DNA of 64,000 bases from the NCBI GenBank assembly GCA_022385805.1, contig MU277691.1:121366-185365 (forward strand). The letters run 5' to 3'. The DNA is from Pilatotrama ljubarskyi (taxonomy: Eukaryota; Basidiomycota; Agaricomycetes; Polyporales; Polyporaceae). Below the pieces are notes generated by a model. The model made no database searches. It was not told the origin of the DNA and worked only from the letters and a program-made list of their open reading frames with translations. The position numbers were made by a program, and so were the translations under genes. Below, in pieces: positions 22,277-34,420 of this stretch (position 1 is the first letter of the stretch; each line of letters starts with the position of its first letter).

Positions 22277-23253
22277 AGAGCAGTCTTGAATAAATGCTAA
22301 AGGCAAAATTGCTCGAGCAATGCAAGGCCAAAGCTTCGTGACGCCAAAGCTGACTGATTGGTCTCGGGGGCTCCTTGTACTGGGTAACCCTACCTCGGTA
22401 ACGGAACAAGGCTTCTGTTGAACGGATATTCGTCTCTCGCCCCAGAAGTAAGTAGCACACCTTCACGTCAGCTTGCCAAGTTACAACAACCAAATATAGC
22501 ATTCATACGGTCCAATAGCCTCTCCCCCAATGGCAGTCATCGTATCGATTGGTTAGAATGACCTACCTCTATGAAACCGGGGATATCTGTCTCATGTGTA
22601 TCGGGCATACTGTTGACGGGGCCATCCTACGTCGTCCTTGACATACGGGGAAAATATTGAAGTCACGGTTGACCAACAAGCTCGAGAGACAATGCCGCTC
22701 TGCTATACGTAGTGGCACAGCGAGACGACATATCTCAAACAAGTTTCGGTGAGTTTGGTTTGTGATATGGAACTCGATGTCCACCCGCCTAATTCGAAGC
22801 AGTTTAACTATAGATAAGTCCTATACAATCGATCAGCACCTGATATCGACAGTAGACATGTGTAGACATCAGCTTGGCGCAAAGACCATTCATCGGTTTC
22901 AATGGATAACCATGTTCCTAGTCGAGCCTCCCGACGAGGACGTCATGAACCCACGGTAACTCCGTGCTATATAATTAAGCTTGACAATTCTTTGTCCCCC
23001 GCGTCGATCCGTTCTTTTTTCATGTCTAACCAAGTAGTAATTCTTGAGAGGAGCCTTCGTCGTCATCGGTGTCGTTCCCAGCCCGGAGCCCTCGCTTCTT
23101 GGCATTATTTTTTTTATACACATCCGGGTGTGGCGGTGGTAACGCTTCTCAGGGACGGCATGGCGATCGGGTATCCATTCGTCATCTGACATGTTATTTC
23201 ACTCCGTTCCGAACCGCGTGACACGTTCGTGAGAAGCGGAAGCTGATAAGAGT

Positions 23254-23262
23254 TATATATAA
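23254..23262 (+). promoter_or_regulatory. TATA box of the seven-helix protein gene
   Basis: TATATATAA about 70 bases upstream of the ATG at 23331, followed by a C/T-rich leader. A clear TATA element with a short leader suits a regulated gene. Confidence 0.6.
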
Positions 23263-23330
23263 GGGCTGTTGCTGTTAAGCCATCACCCCCCTTGCGGCAG
23301 AATCCCCTCTCCTCTCCACATCCTGCTGCC

Positions 23331-25571
23331 ATGCGTGTACCTAAGCTCGGCATCTCCCGCATCACGATCCCGATCCTCCTTCAGTTATTTCTTGTCATCG
23401 TCTCCATCGGACTCTCCGGGGCTGTGATCCTCTTTCACTCCCGGACCGTCTTTTCCACTCCTTCCAGTATCGTTTACATATCCAACCTCCCGGCCCTTTC
23501 ATCCTCATGTCTCGCCATCGCCTCTTTTCTCCTCCACCTCATCCTGGCCGCCAGAACGCCTCCGCCCAAGGTGACGAACCAGGATTTGAGATTCCTTCCC
23601 TACAAGCAGTACTTCATGTTCAGCCTCGTCTTCCTCACCACCATCCCCAACACACTGTCGTGTGTCGCTCTACTTCATCGTCGTGATATGGATCACAATC
23701 GTCTCTCGAACGTCGTCAAGTCGGTGTGCCTACTGCATGGGTTTCTCGTCGAGGTATGTCGTCCATCTATGCCCCCTCCGTCATGAAGACCTGCTCACAA
23801 TCTCTCTCTCTCTCTTTCTCCCTGACAGATGCTCGGGAAGAACTTCGAGGTCTACCGTATGAAACCCGATTGGATCCGGATGATGAGGTTATCTCGTGCT
23901 ACTGTCATCGTAGCGGTTGTACTCCAAGCCCTGCTCCTTGGATCCGGCGTCATCTGCCTCTTCGTCATCGACTTCGAGATCCTTTGGCTTCTACCATGCC
24001 TCATGCTATGGACGCAATTCGCCCTCTCCATCATCATGGCCTTTTTCGGAGCTACCGGTAAAGCACCGAGGCCTTTGATTCTGAACGTCGTCTTTTATGG
24101 CATTACCGCCATCGCTTCTTCATGCATCACAGTTGCCGGCATCGTCCTCCACTGGCAGCTCACATTCGTCATGCAATACCTGTTCCTCCAGGCCCTGCTC
24201 ATCTGGGCCTCTTATCGACTCATGACGGTCATTCACAACATCCTACCGACCAAAGACCGTGGTCGAGGTAACTTCGAGACTGCTCACGGGTCCAACACGG
24301 CGAGTTCTCGCACAATGAATATCGTAGGCGAGTCGACTGATGAGAAACAGGAGAACGACATCCCTTGGTGAGAAATCTTGCTTGCGTCTGCTTGAGATCA
24401 CCCTATGCTAACGCCTGTGCAGTAATCTTGACAGAGAGTCATTCAATCCTGACGGCGAAAACATTGAAATGTACGTTGTGATGCTTGTTCCAGTTCCTGT
24501 AAATTTTTAATCGTTGGGTAGGGCCGGAATTCCGAGGAAACCAGAGCGCATCTATCAGTACGTCCTTTCTCGAATCATGGGCTCGTCCGTTGATGTCGAG
24601 AGTCACTAATCAGCTGGCACAGGCCAGGGCGTACGGCATCTATAGCCTCGCTGTCTTCAGACTATGCAGGTGGCATGTTCGCCATGGATAGCAGCGAGTA
24701 CGTGTTCTGCGACTTGTTCGTATTGCTCATATCCGAGAACGATGTTGGTGACTCTGCTTCCTAGAGCCATTTTGGAACACGACAGGAAAGAGTTATTGAC
24801 GACCCTTCCAACTCGATTATGGAGAGCTTTGTGCGTTGCTCATCTCATAACCAACTAAAAGACTCTTAATGGTTCCCTAGTTTCGCTAGGCCGCATCGTC
24901 GAGCTCATGCTCATGCTCGTGTCAGCCACAAGAATGAGTACGTCACTCTATTCCGTCCGTGTGTACCGGCTGAGGAACTCACTCCATGTTTCAGGCTTGC
25001 TGAGAATCCCGAGGCAAACGGTTCCACCAAGTCGCTCGACTGCTCGACTGTCGAAGCAAAGTACAAAGATGACACTTTTGATACGGAATCCCTTGACCAA
25101 GCGAGCACGTACGTCTTTCCTCCCTCCTCTCTCTCTATCATTTCATCGAACGAATCTGATACGGAGGCGGTACATAGGCTTCCGGTCTTGGAGAAACACG
25201 ACCCTCCACACAATCCTCCAACCACTTCCCCCATTGAGAGCACGCCCACGTCAAAGGACAAGTCAGACTACGTAGCCAGGTTCGACGCCCTGAAGCACGA
25301 AGTCGAGCAGGCTTCGCTTGCGATCGTGTCGAGGCATGTCGAGGAGTCGGACCGCCTTCTCCGTGAAGAGCGGGTAGCAAAGCAAACGCCCGTGCCCATG
25401 CCCACGCCCCTTGCTACTACCAACGTTGGAGGTAAACCCAGGGCGAGAGTCGCAAAGAAGAAGTCCATCGCCACCCTGCCCGTCCTGCCTGAGTCTTCCT
25501 CTGACTGCGAGGATGGACTCGAGGGAGATGACGTGACCGAGGAGGATGTAACCGGCGGTTTTGCTCACTAA
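23331..25571 (+). CDS. Seven-transmembrane protein with long cytoplasmic tail, function unknown
   Basis: Multi-exon gene: 23331..23753, 23829 to about 24370, and further small exons to the stop at 25569-25571. Hydrophobic helices run in order: PILLQLFLVIVSIGLSGAVI, ALSSSCLAIASFLLHLIL, FMFSLVFLTTIPNTLSCVAL, TVIVAVVLQALLLGSGVICL, WLLPCLMLWTQFALSIIMAF, LNVVFYGITAIASSCITVAG and LTFVMQYLFLQALLIWAS. This makes seven, a receptor-like layout, though no GPCR class motif (DRY, NPxxY) is seen. The tail from residue about 325 is polar and disordered. Introns at about 24371-24421, 24472-24520, 24558-24622, 24700-24765, 24832-24880, 24938-24994 and 25110-25170 keep frame with GT/AG ends. I do not recognise the family beyond the topology. 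Confidence 0.7.
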
Positions 25572-26638
25572 GCTCGAGTAGAAGAATTCCTCCCGTCGAC
25601 GAATGAAACTGTTTTCATGTAGATATTTCTCGCTTTCCCCTCATTCTCCATATAACATTGTTGAGATTGACAGAAATTGTAACGCCACTTTGCGTACCTG
25701 ACGGAGAATATCGTCTTGTTGCATGCAACGACTAGTAACAGCTGTAGCGAGAACGTAAGAGAGTGAATGAATCAAGTTCCGCGACTGGGAACGGAAACAA
25801 GACCAAGTCCCACAAGCTCGGGAGAGCGACACAACAGTACGATGTTGGTCCCCAGTGGAGCAGAAAACGTCCTGTCGAGAAGAAAAGAGCATTGTACATT
25901 GTACTTTGGCTGTGCTGCTCGAGCTCTATGCATTAGCGTCGCTTACCTGGGGGCCGGTCCGAAATTGTAGGTTCGTTAGCTTCTGTTTCGTGTATTTTTC
26001 GTTTGATCTTTTTGTCTCGGGACTCGGGTCACACTGGCGATGGAGAAACTGTCATGTAATCTAGTGTCCTCTATTGCCAACGCTCACAGTATTCCTTGCG
26101 AGCAACTGAAAAAGTCTCGTCGAGGTATCGAGGCACCGTTCTTACCTCGAGTCAAGTAGTCAGCGTAAGCTGCGTAACAGCTGTTGCTGTCCAATCATGG
26201 TGACTTTTATACTTGGACAACCACCGCAACCAACCAACGGCTAAAAGTTCACCGCCTTGTCCTCGTTGCTCATAAAGTAACGGACTATCTGTACCGAAAT
26301 GTTACGCAGAATGAATGAGACTTGCTCGCTTGCTGCTTATATTGAAGTCTTTGGACGACAAGTAAGCAATGAATGTCTTACCATGTCCAAAGTTTGGCTT
26401 ACTAGACAATCACTCGGCGACGTATACAAACAACATCACAGATAATGTTCATTTCAAAGACGTAGCAAAGTTACATGTGTTGGAAAGGGATGGTACGAGT
26501 CAGGGGTGGGGAGGGGAGGGGTGAACAGTAACAAACGAGACGAGAAAAACAGTCATACAGTGCGGGTGGGACGAGGCTGCGAGTTTGCGTGGCGAAAGGC
26601 TTGAAAGAAAGAGCTCTGAGCCACACGTATTGAGAAAC

Positions 26639-26678
<40 letters not shown>

Positions 26679-27137
26679 CAGACATACCTGGGAGAGAAGT
26701 CGACGATCCAGTGCCTAAACGTCAAGGTTGTTCTCAGTCAGTAGGAAGATATGAAGCAGAAGATGGAGAACGAACCAGGGCAGCGATTCACCAGTCAAGA
26801 CATCCACCAGCTCCGTCGACAAGCACACGACGAACACAAATCGGAGAGAATGAAAGAGAGAGGGAGCCGAGACGACGTCGAAGGAACAGACGAAGCGTGC
26901 AATCCGCCAAAGAGCTAAACGACAAAGATTGTCAGTTACTAGCATAAGGGATAGAAAGAAAAGGGTACGAACGATGGGCAGCGAATCGAGAAGCAAGACA
27001 CGCGTCTGGACCAACGAGACAAGAAGCAGATAGAAAAAGCCAGTCGGGGAAGAAGAAAAAAACAGAAGACGAGGAGAAAGGACAGTGGGGGGGGGAGGGG
27101 GGGAACGTCGAGGACGAAGCTCGGATGTTGCTTGCGC
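25572..27137. other. Intergenic, with microsatellite
   Basis: 1.57 kb between two convergent genes with no credible coding frame. It contains the (GA)n tract described separately and a G-rich run near 27087-27103. Confidence 0.55.
26641..26675. repeat. (GA)n microsatellite
   Basis: About 17 uninterrupted GA units. Open frames through it are dipeptide repeats and not genes. Confidence 0.95.
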
Positions 27138-29275
27138 TCAGTCGAGGGTGTAGGTGATGCCGCAGAACTCGGCGTGGGGATACTGGACGAGGATCTGCTC
27201 GATGACCCACCAGAGGGGCGTCCCGTAGGTGACGTGATTATTCATGCCTCGGGGCATTCCTGAGTGCAGGATGGCGAGCCCGTCGCCAGAGCCCGTGAAG
27301 ATAAGAGACCCAGAGTCACCATGGTCCGAAAAGTCGACAGAATTCTTGCCATAGTTATAGACGACCACGTCCCTGGACTCGAGTCCAAGGTCGGTGCAGG
27401 TATAAGCCTCCATGCCGGAATAGCGACCCAATGTGAGCTTAGTCGTGCCGCCGTACTTGGCGACGATGTAAAGGGGGTCACCGTTCCTGTCCTCCGTGTC
27501 GGGACTGTTGACGAGGCGGCGAGGCAGAGCGCGAGTGATGGGGAGCTGGAGGTCGGCTGGGATCTTCCTGTTCTCGCGAATGGTAGCGATGGGCCAGAAG
27601 AGATCCTCGAGTTTACCGACGCTGTATTGGTTTCCTGAAGAGTCGAATGTTAGTAAGCGAAATTGGAATGAAGGGATGGAACGCACCCAGGTCTACGATG
27701 TTACGCTCAAAATTCTCGAGCTTCTCCCCATTAACGACGAATGCGGCGATATCGCGAGTGTAGTTGCGATCGTCAACCCTGACGGAGATCTCGGGAGCCC
27801 AGTCGACTTCACCGAGCCTGCGGCCGTTGATATCCTGCCAGTTGGCTTGGACTTCTTCGAAGAACGCCTGGAGAGTGGCGTTGTCTTCGTTCTGGGCGTC
27901 CAAGGCGGTCTGCTTGCGTCCCAGGGCCGTGCTGTTCGCCCCGCCCGACTTCAACTTCAAGACCTCTAATTCTCCGGCAAGTCTAATGGCATCGCGGAAC
28001 CCGGTGTTGACGGCATCTTCGATCTCGACGACGGCACGAGCGAGACGACGTTCACCACAGACAAGGATATGCTGAGGGTCGGCCACGTCCAACTCGTAAG
28101 GGGTGGTCGTGTCGACGGAGGCGACGTGTTTGTTGGTGAGGGCGAGGATTCTATCACTGGCGTCGCCGTTGCTGGCCTTCATCTCCCGGAACAGGAGCGT
28201 GAGAGTGCCCTGCGCATCATCAGACTGCCTGGCGATGGGGATGCCGAGGCCAGTATTAAAGGGGTGGACTGGTGTTGTCCTCGACGCTCATCAGAGGCGG
28301 GCCGACCAGCCTTTCGACCGACCCTTCGTACCACTCGACGGTGACATTGTCGATCTGGGATTCAGCGAGGATGTTAAGGATATCGGGCGTGGCATCGTGA
28401 ACGGCCTCGGCGCTGGTGGTGTCGGGACGAACCGCGATCCATACCACGACTGGGCCCAAAGTTTCCTCCTTGCCATCCTCGACGGTCGAGAAGCGCACTG
28501 TCTTCAGCGCAGAGTACTTAAGGCCATGGGCCTTCATCGACGCTAGGATCTGAGGAGCGACAGTACCCCACACAGCGTTAAGCGGCGTATCGAAGACACC
28601 ATGGGCAGTTTTCTGGGGGATTTTGAAGAAGCGGGCGCCAAGCGCGGGGAGGGGGAAGGGGTTGGACTCGAAATCGGAACGCCACATGAGTTTGGGAGGG
28701 TTGCCAGAAATGCCATGGTACCAGTAGGTCATCTCGAACTTGGAGATCAGTGCGGGGGAGACGATGGTGAGGGCTTGTGAGTCGTTACTGAGCTGGGAGT
28801 AGAGGGTATCGGCCTCGCTGATGGTAGGAGAGGTGGGAGAGGTGGGAGAGGTGGGAGAGGCGGGAAACGTAGGAGAGCCCACAGTGTCTTGTGGGGGAGC
28901 CTGGGGTGCGTATCTGCGATTGACACAGTCGATCATGAAGCAGGTTGAGGCTGGAAAGGCAAAAGGATGTGAGTACGTGGGAACTGAAACGCGCAAGAAA
29001 GAAGACGAAGAGACTTACAGCCAAGGTTCGTGGGATCAGCCCTCACTTTATCAACCATGTCTCTGACACCCTGAGCAACGTCTACAAGATGGACGGACAG
29101 TCATAAGTGGGAGATGAATGTGTGTAATGACGAAGCAGCTCACTTGGGCCCAAGAACGCGAGGGTTCTGGCCTCTTCCTCGGTCAGGTCGACGATCTCTG
29201 CGGGAAATACTCAGCACTAGTAACGAAGAGGAACGACGGGCTTCACTTACTCTTGTTACGATAAGTAGGATCCAT
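27138..29275 (-). pseudogene. Chymotrypsin-like (S1-type) protein of an agaricomycete family; apparent frameshift
   Basis: Agaricomycete-expanded family with a chymotrypsin-like fold; substrates unknown. Start at 29275 (MDPTYRN) with small exons 29251..29275, 29144..29197 and 29019..29081, then a large exon from 28950. The last intron is 27635-27686. The N-terminal domain (YWYHGISGNPPKLMWRS ... GPPLMS) is followed by the protease part: LALTNKHVAS (His), TRDIAAFVV (candidate Asp) and DHGDSGSLIF (Ser). The usual triad therefore seems present. A Ser-Pro-Thr repeat is coded by a 9-nt DNA repeat. Near 28256-28290 the N-terminal frame stops (TAA at 28256), while the continuation (HPFNTGLGIPIA...) is in another frame with no normal intron possible. 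This is either a true frameshift, an assembly error or a tiny 43-nt intron. Confidence 0.7.
28827..28862. repeat. 9-nt tandem repeat inside coding region
   Basis: About four near-identical copies of a GGTGGGAGA-type unit on the + strand, encoding Ser-Pro-Thr repeats on the minus strand in the protease-like gene. Likely variable in length between strains. Confidence 0.8.
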
Positions 29276-29919
29276 TGCGGCAAAAAAAACAGTTCACGAG
29301 AGGTGGTAGTAAGAAAGCGTAAGTGAGTAACTTGTCGATGGGGGACGAGTTGGGGAGAGATGGGAAAACGCGAAGAGGGTATTCTTTTTATGACCTTCGA
29401 GTGAGCCAGTTGAAGTCTGTGTGAATATCTAACGATCTCACACTGCCTCGCTTTGGGGGCGTGTGTCTCATGATCTGTCCGGTCCAGAGATACACCGCCA
29501 AACGAATCGTATATGTCCTCTAGCCGGCCCGTCCGGCCGGCCTCCACTTCCTATAGCGCCTGCAATCATGTATTCTCTAGGTAGACACCATATGCATCTC
29601 CCGCCGTCGCGATGAGGTGGAGGCAAGCTGGAAAGCATCTGTAACTCAGAAGGCATCTGCAGCTGTACATCAGCTGGCGTGTACTACAGTGGCCGCATGG
29701 CTGTGAAGATGGACGATCACTGTAGAACTATGTGATTTCATCGCCTCCACATGCGGCGGGCACCTGCATCTCTGAAGTGGTCAGGCAGCACGTCATCCTG
29801 CAGGCATGACGGTGCGGAGGGTACGCAGAAGTTACACGTGCAGGCGTGAGGTCAGTGAAGCAGGACACTTGCTAGAGTCACTCGGAGCAGTTGATATTCA
29901 CAGTGGGGAATACACGCAG
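29276..29919. other. Intergenic
   Basis: Upstream region of the protease-like gene; no gene recognised. A GGCCGG-rich palindromic patch lies near 29524-29540. Confidence 0.45.
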
Positions 29920-30561
29920 TCAAGTAGATGATACATCACGGAGAACCTCCTCCTCAACATCCGCCAGGACTTCCATAGCGTCTACCAGCATCCTCAAGTC
30001 CGACACCCCCTGCCGCCTGCTGACCAGGTCCCGGGCCGCAGTTGATTTTGCCAGGGCAAGCGTGCACAGAGCGAGGAGGCCGAACAGGCCGTGGTACTCG
30101 TGCTCGCTGGCCGTAGGTCTGGTTATGTCAGAGCGCGCATGCTCGGCGGCTGCGATGCAGGCTTGACGGAAAGCACTGATTGCATCTTCCTCTTCCCCGG
30201 TCGTGCGACTCATGATGGGCGCATAGTGCCAGGGATTGAAGTCGGGGGCGAAACGAGCAAGAAGAGGGGACCTAGACGGGGGATGGCCACACGTGTAAAG
30301 CGGTCCTGCGAGAACTTGGTGCAGGTGCACCTCTTGCTCCACCGTCCAGTCTGAATTGAGGGCTGCAGTGTTGGGGTTGTGCCCTTCGTCATCACCGTAG
30401 AGTACTGCGTATAACCTCGGGGGAGTGTTGCCTTGTGACCAGCCAATGTCTGCGTCATCGATATCTGCCGTCGAAAGAGGAGGCGAGGCGAGCAGCTCCG
30501 GAGAAGTTGAACGTGCTACGAATCGTCGAGTTGTGAGCTCTCGACGATGGTAAATGGTCAT
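29920..30561 (-). CDS. Hypothetical single-exon protein, 213 residues
   Basis: Intronless frame starting ATGACC at 30561. The protein is soluble and polar at first, with an acidic/aromatic middle (GWSQGNTPPRLYAVLYG, SDWTVEQEVHLHQVLAG) and an Ala/Leu-rich helical C-terminal half (YHGLFGLLALCTLALAKS). No signal peptide or membrane helix. I recognise no family. The length and amphipathic helices favour a real protein over chance; lack of introns is unusual here. Confidence 0.5.
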   Translation of the reverse strand: MTIYHRRELTTRRFVARSTSPELLASPPLSTADIDDADIGWSQGNTPPRLYAVLYGDDEGHNPNTAALNSDWTVEQEVHLHQVLAGPLYTCGHPPSRSPLLARFAPDFNPWHYAPIMSRTTGEEEDAISAFRQACIAAAEHARSDITRPTASEHEYHGLFGLLALCTLALAKSTAARDLVSRRQGVSDLRMLVDAMEVLADVEEEVLRDVSST

Positions 30562-31748
30562 TCATTGCGCTATATACATACATTGAAGGTCCGCTCCCAC
30601 GACGTGAGGGCTCGCGAGCGAACATCCACCCATCTCGGGGTCATCCCTGGAGTCCCGTACAGACCCGTGTACGAAGGCTTGAGTGAAGGACATCTTGCAT
30701 GTATCGTGCTTTAGGAGAACTCGAGGGGCTATTTCAGAGTGCCCTGCACCTGCCTCAAACCGGCTGCAACTTACTTCGACAGTTGGACACCCGGTGTAAC
30801 GTTGCGCTCCCGTTCAAGCTTCCTGACCACCGGCCGGGGCTGTGACACTGGGCACAGCTTAGACGCGAGTTTGTATAAACTCATGACTTGGTCCGAGAGG
30901 TAGAAAGCAGACAGGTAGCACAGGTGAATGGGCAAAGTTGTTCTGCTTCATGAGCGGCGAGCCTGAGCAGACGAAGGGCACCAGCTGCGACTCCGAGCGG
31001 AGTGAGCGCGACTCGTAGTAGCACATCATGTGATGCTTACCCGCAAACTGAGCAAAATGCAGGAGCGTGCTCTTTAGCAAGCTGAGCCAAGGGAGGCTAG
31101 TGCGGCAGGAGGTGGTGCAACCAGACAACCCCCTCGCCTTTTACTAGGGGGTTCCGTGTTCTGCCTCCATCATAATGCCGCATTACGAATTTTTCGGACC
31201 ATAGCTCCTTCTGAGCTTCATCCCTCTTCTGAGGGCTCTTTCTCTTTTACGAGTTCTTTCTTACCTACATTTTTACGACTCGTTCCAGGCTCTGCTGAGG
31301 TTGCTTGACCTATAGCTGTCAGTTGCAGACGCGTCTACCTTAAGTCTACCTGAAGGCATCAGGCTCGATCAAGCACGCTGCACAGTGTCCATCCGACGTT
31401 GCGCAGGTACAGTATATTTGCGTGGCCAGGTGTGTATACGCATGGCCGCCCTCCGGGCAGGCCTAGACACGTAAACCACATTGTTGAATTGCAGAGCAGT
31501 CAATTCAGAGTCGGTGCAGGTAGGGCCGACCGCACGGGCCTTCCTTCCACGCGATGTTTTGATACACCTTGTAGCACTTAGTGAGAGCAAGACCTGTGAA
31601 CTACTAGTAACACAAATGCCAGGCGGTGGTGCATCGTGATCAGCAAAGCTTCTTCGCATGCGCATTCCTTCAAATCACTCCTCGTGACAAATCTCAGATG
31701 TACAACCTGTATTCATACAATTATGGGTCCACATTGACAGCTCTCTCT
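30562..31748. other. Intergenic
   Basis: 1.2 kb without a recognisable gene between the orphan protein and the GST; marks the right edge of the accessory region. Confidence 0.5.
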
Positions 31749-32654
31749 TCAAGGGACAGTGATTCCAGCCTGGAAACCGGGACGCGCGACCGAACGCTCG
31801 ACCCAAGCCTGTATGAAGGTCATGAGTGAAAAGTCCCTGCCCATGCGCGAGACGGCACTACGGTATACTGACCTTCAGGCGCGGCCACTCGTCGAGAGTC
31901 TCGATACCAGCGATCTTGTGGAACCTGATCCAAGGAATGACGTTCAGGTCTGCGAGACTGTAGACCCCGCGCCCTGGACCGGCAAGGTAGTCACGGTCCT
32001 GCAGGCGGATTTCGAGAACACCATAGAGACGCTTGGTCTCTTCGGTGTAGCCTGGATACGCGCAAGGTCAGTGATACTCCCAATGCAACCGGTCAAGCAT
32101 GTCACTGACGCTTTTTGGCATAGGGAATGTCCTCCGGCGCATACTTGTTGAAGTGGTTCGCCTGCCCTTGCATCGGGCCAACGCCACCGTGCTAGGAGAG
32201 GCATATGCGTGAACTTCCGCTGATAGGGCATGGTCCAGTCCATGTGCTACTTACCGCGAAGAAGATCCATTGAATCATCTCGCTCCAGTTGTCCGGGTCT
32301 GAGTCCTTGTCGAACGCGAACTTGTTCTCCTTGTCATAGTGGTGCTGGAGGTAGAGCAAGATGGCCGCGGACTCGAACACGGGGAAGTTGTTCCGGTTGC
32401 GGTCGACGAGGACGGGGATGCGCCCGTTCGGGTTCAGCTTAATGAACCACGGCTCCTTCTGCGTGTTCTTCGAGATGTCGATCCTTTCGACGCTGTTGGT
32501 GGCACACGCGCATGGGTCAATACCGGAGCCTCATGACAGGATGGCAACCATACTCATATTGGAGGCCGTAAGCGGCTTTGAGCTCCTCGAGGAAGACGGA
32601 GACCTTGTGGCCGTTGGGCGTGGGCGCAGTGTAGAGGACGAGACCGGCGGACAT
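31749..32654 (-). CDS. Glutathione S-transferase, Ure2p-like fungal class
   Basis: Cytosolic GSH conjugating enzyme. Exons 32554..32654, 32255..32492, 32110..32191, 31873..32051 and 31749..31808 (complement) give 219 residues. N-terminal thioredoxin-like domain: [50 protein letters not shown] and the GSH-binding [12 protein letters not shown]-terminal helical domain: [49 protein letters not shown] and GFQAGITVP. The NGHKV and NPNGRIP motifs are typical of Ure2-like GSTs. An upstream TATA-like element lies at 32731-32737. Confidence 0.95.
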
Positions 32655-33237
32655 GGCTGCTGCTGTTATTGCAATCGTGGGTGCTAGAGGAGCCTGAGAA
32701 TGCAACCCTCCTCGAGCTCCGCGCGATGCTTTATATATGCGGTACTACATCCTAGGAGCTTACAGGTAAGTACCATGTACACGTCTGCAATGATGTAGGA
32801 AATGCCCCTCGGAAGCCTGAGCTCACTCTCGAGCACGTCATCGCTGCCCAGCCCGCTACTCGCTTGCTAAGCGGCAGCGTCCTGCGTTCCCGCGACTATG
32901 GCGAATTTCTATCTGTTGTCAGGTTCTCAGGGCAGAACATACAGCCTGGTCCACACCGAGGTGTCTGCTGACTGAGCCTTAATTAGAGCGCGGACCTCAC
33001 CAGACGGCGTACGCCACCACAGCTGATTCATATCCGGTAAACAAACAATGTATATGCCGATGGCCGGGCATGAATATGTGTGGGAAGCACTCAGTGTGAC
33101 TGTGTTACTGTACGCACTAAAGTCGAGGAGTAACAGGGTAAGCCGAGGCTGGGATCGGGGCTGAACGACAAGTGGTATAGTGTCCGTTGATAAGCAGTCC
33201 AAGTTGAGTGAAGACGAGAAATTCTTGGATGCGCTTA
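32655..33237. promoter_or_regulatory. GST upstream region
   Basis: 583 bases upstream of the GST with TATATAA on the minus strand (32731-32737), about 77 bases from the start codon. No other gene seen. Confidence 0.45.
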
Positions 33238-34420
33238 TCAGGCATGCAATATGGACACTAGGAGGACCAGGGCCAACACCGTCCAGAGTGTTGATTCCAG
33301 TGCGCTCGACGAGTTTGGCCCGCTTATAGGTGTGCTGACGCCGGAGCCTCCGTGTACGACACCAGGAGTATAGTTCGAGCTGACGTTGGGCGTGACCGCG
33401 CCGATATACTGCTGCCCGAGAGGCGTAATCCGTCCTTGGGCCGACATCAGCGCGTTCTCCTGTGACAGCATGTAGTCAGCTTCTCCGAGGTGCACTCCGG
33501 AAAGAAGTGCTTCACACCTGGTTGACGCCCTGCAGGTCTCTCATCGCCCCGAACCAAGCGTATCGCTCGACCCACGGAGTGTTGTCCATGAACGTTTGTG
33601 TCGCATTCATGAGGTTGACGACGTCTTGCAGGGAGCATTGCTCGTTCGCGTCATTGAAGTTCTATATCGAAACCCGACTTCAGCATGCGTTCACAGATCA
33701 GACGACGTGCGGAAAAGCAGACGAACCTGACAGGCCCACTCAGTAACCCAGACGGGCTTCTGGAAGGTCTCATGATAGTCCTCCAAGTACTGTACGAACG
33801 CAGTCGAATTGATGCCGTACCAATGCAGCGGCATGAAGTCCACCGTGCACTCCCCCTGACACGCGTTATACCAGTCCGTCAGCCACTGCTTGCCCTGGGG
33901 CGCCCCACTGAGGGCGGGGGAGCCTAGTCGGACGCCCTGCGCTTTGAGCGGCTCTATGTGCGCTTTCCAAAGTGCTGCAGCGTCCGTCGGGGAGATGTTC
34001 GACTGCCCGGAGATCTCGGGCTCGTTGAACCCTAAGACATGCGTTACGTGCTGCTGCTGAATGGTGCGGTTGATGCTGCTTTCCCAGTCGGACGTTTGCG
34101 GTGGGCCCCAGAGCATAGGGGTAAACTCGATGTCCGTCCGGACTGACTCTGGGCTCCATGTGTAGTACCTGGCGAGGCGCACATGTATGGCATGAGAAAC
34201 AGCGGTGTATTGCGCCACGATTAGCTTCTTACCATTGGACTTTACCGGTGGAGAGGTATTGGTTAATGTCATCGTAGTAGCTGTTCGGCCAGGCGAGACC
34301 AGCCTTGCTGCTATCTGTGACCGCGGCGTTCTGGAAGGGAGCAGCTTCTGCGGGGCCAGCGCTGGCACGGCGAGGGAAGAGGGCGAGAAGGATGAATAGG
34401 GCGACTATTCGCGAAGGCAT
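33238..34420 (-). CDS. GPI-anchored GH128-type beta-1,3-glucanase
   Basis: Secreted glycoside hydrolase of the Asl1/GH128 group, acting on beta-1,3-glucan of the cell wall. Exons 34233..34420, 33727..34168, 33518..33661 and 33238..33459 (complement) give 331 residues. Signal peptide MPSRIVALFILLALFPRRASA. The catalytic TIM-barrel part contains GLAWPN, YYTWSP, FTPMLWGP, GFNEPE (acid/base Glu112), MPLHWYG and WVTEWACQ (nucleophile Glu206). The C terminus has a Ser/Asn-rich omega-like site and hydrophobic tail WTVLALVLLVSILHA for GPI anchoring. All catalytic residues expected are visible. Confidence 0.92.

Larger units (their letters stand above)
21038..23330. other. Long non-coding stretch with assembly gap and repeats
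   Basis: 2.3 kb between the recombinase-like gene and the seven-helix protein gene. It contains a gap with homopolymers (21691-21752), a palindrome and tandem repeat (22146-22276) and no credible gene. Open frames crossing the Ns are artefacts of the homopolymers. Confidence 0.55.

Noticed and set aside
23600..23760. Hydrophobic +1 frame suggesting a frameshift in the seven-helix gene
   Set aside because: The original frame is phase-consistent with the next exon (GTCGAG then ATGCTC) while the shifted frame is not.
26585..26947. Glu/Arg repeat frame
   Set aside because: Arises from the (GA)n microsatellite and purine-rich DNA.
18263..29275. Naming the island a Starship
   Set aside because: Starships are known from Pezizomycotina; no target-site duplication or empty site could be shown here.
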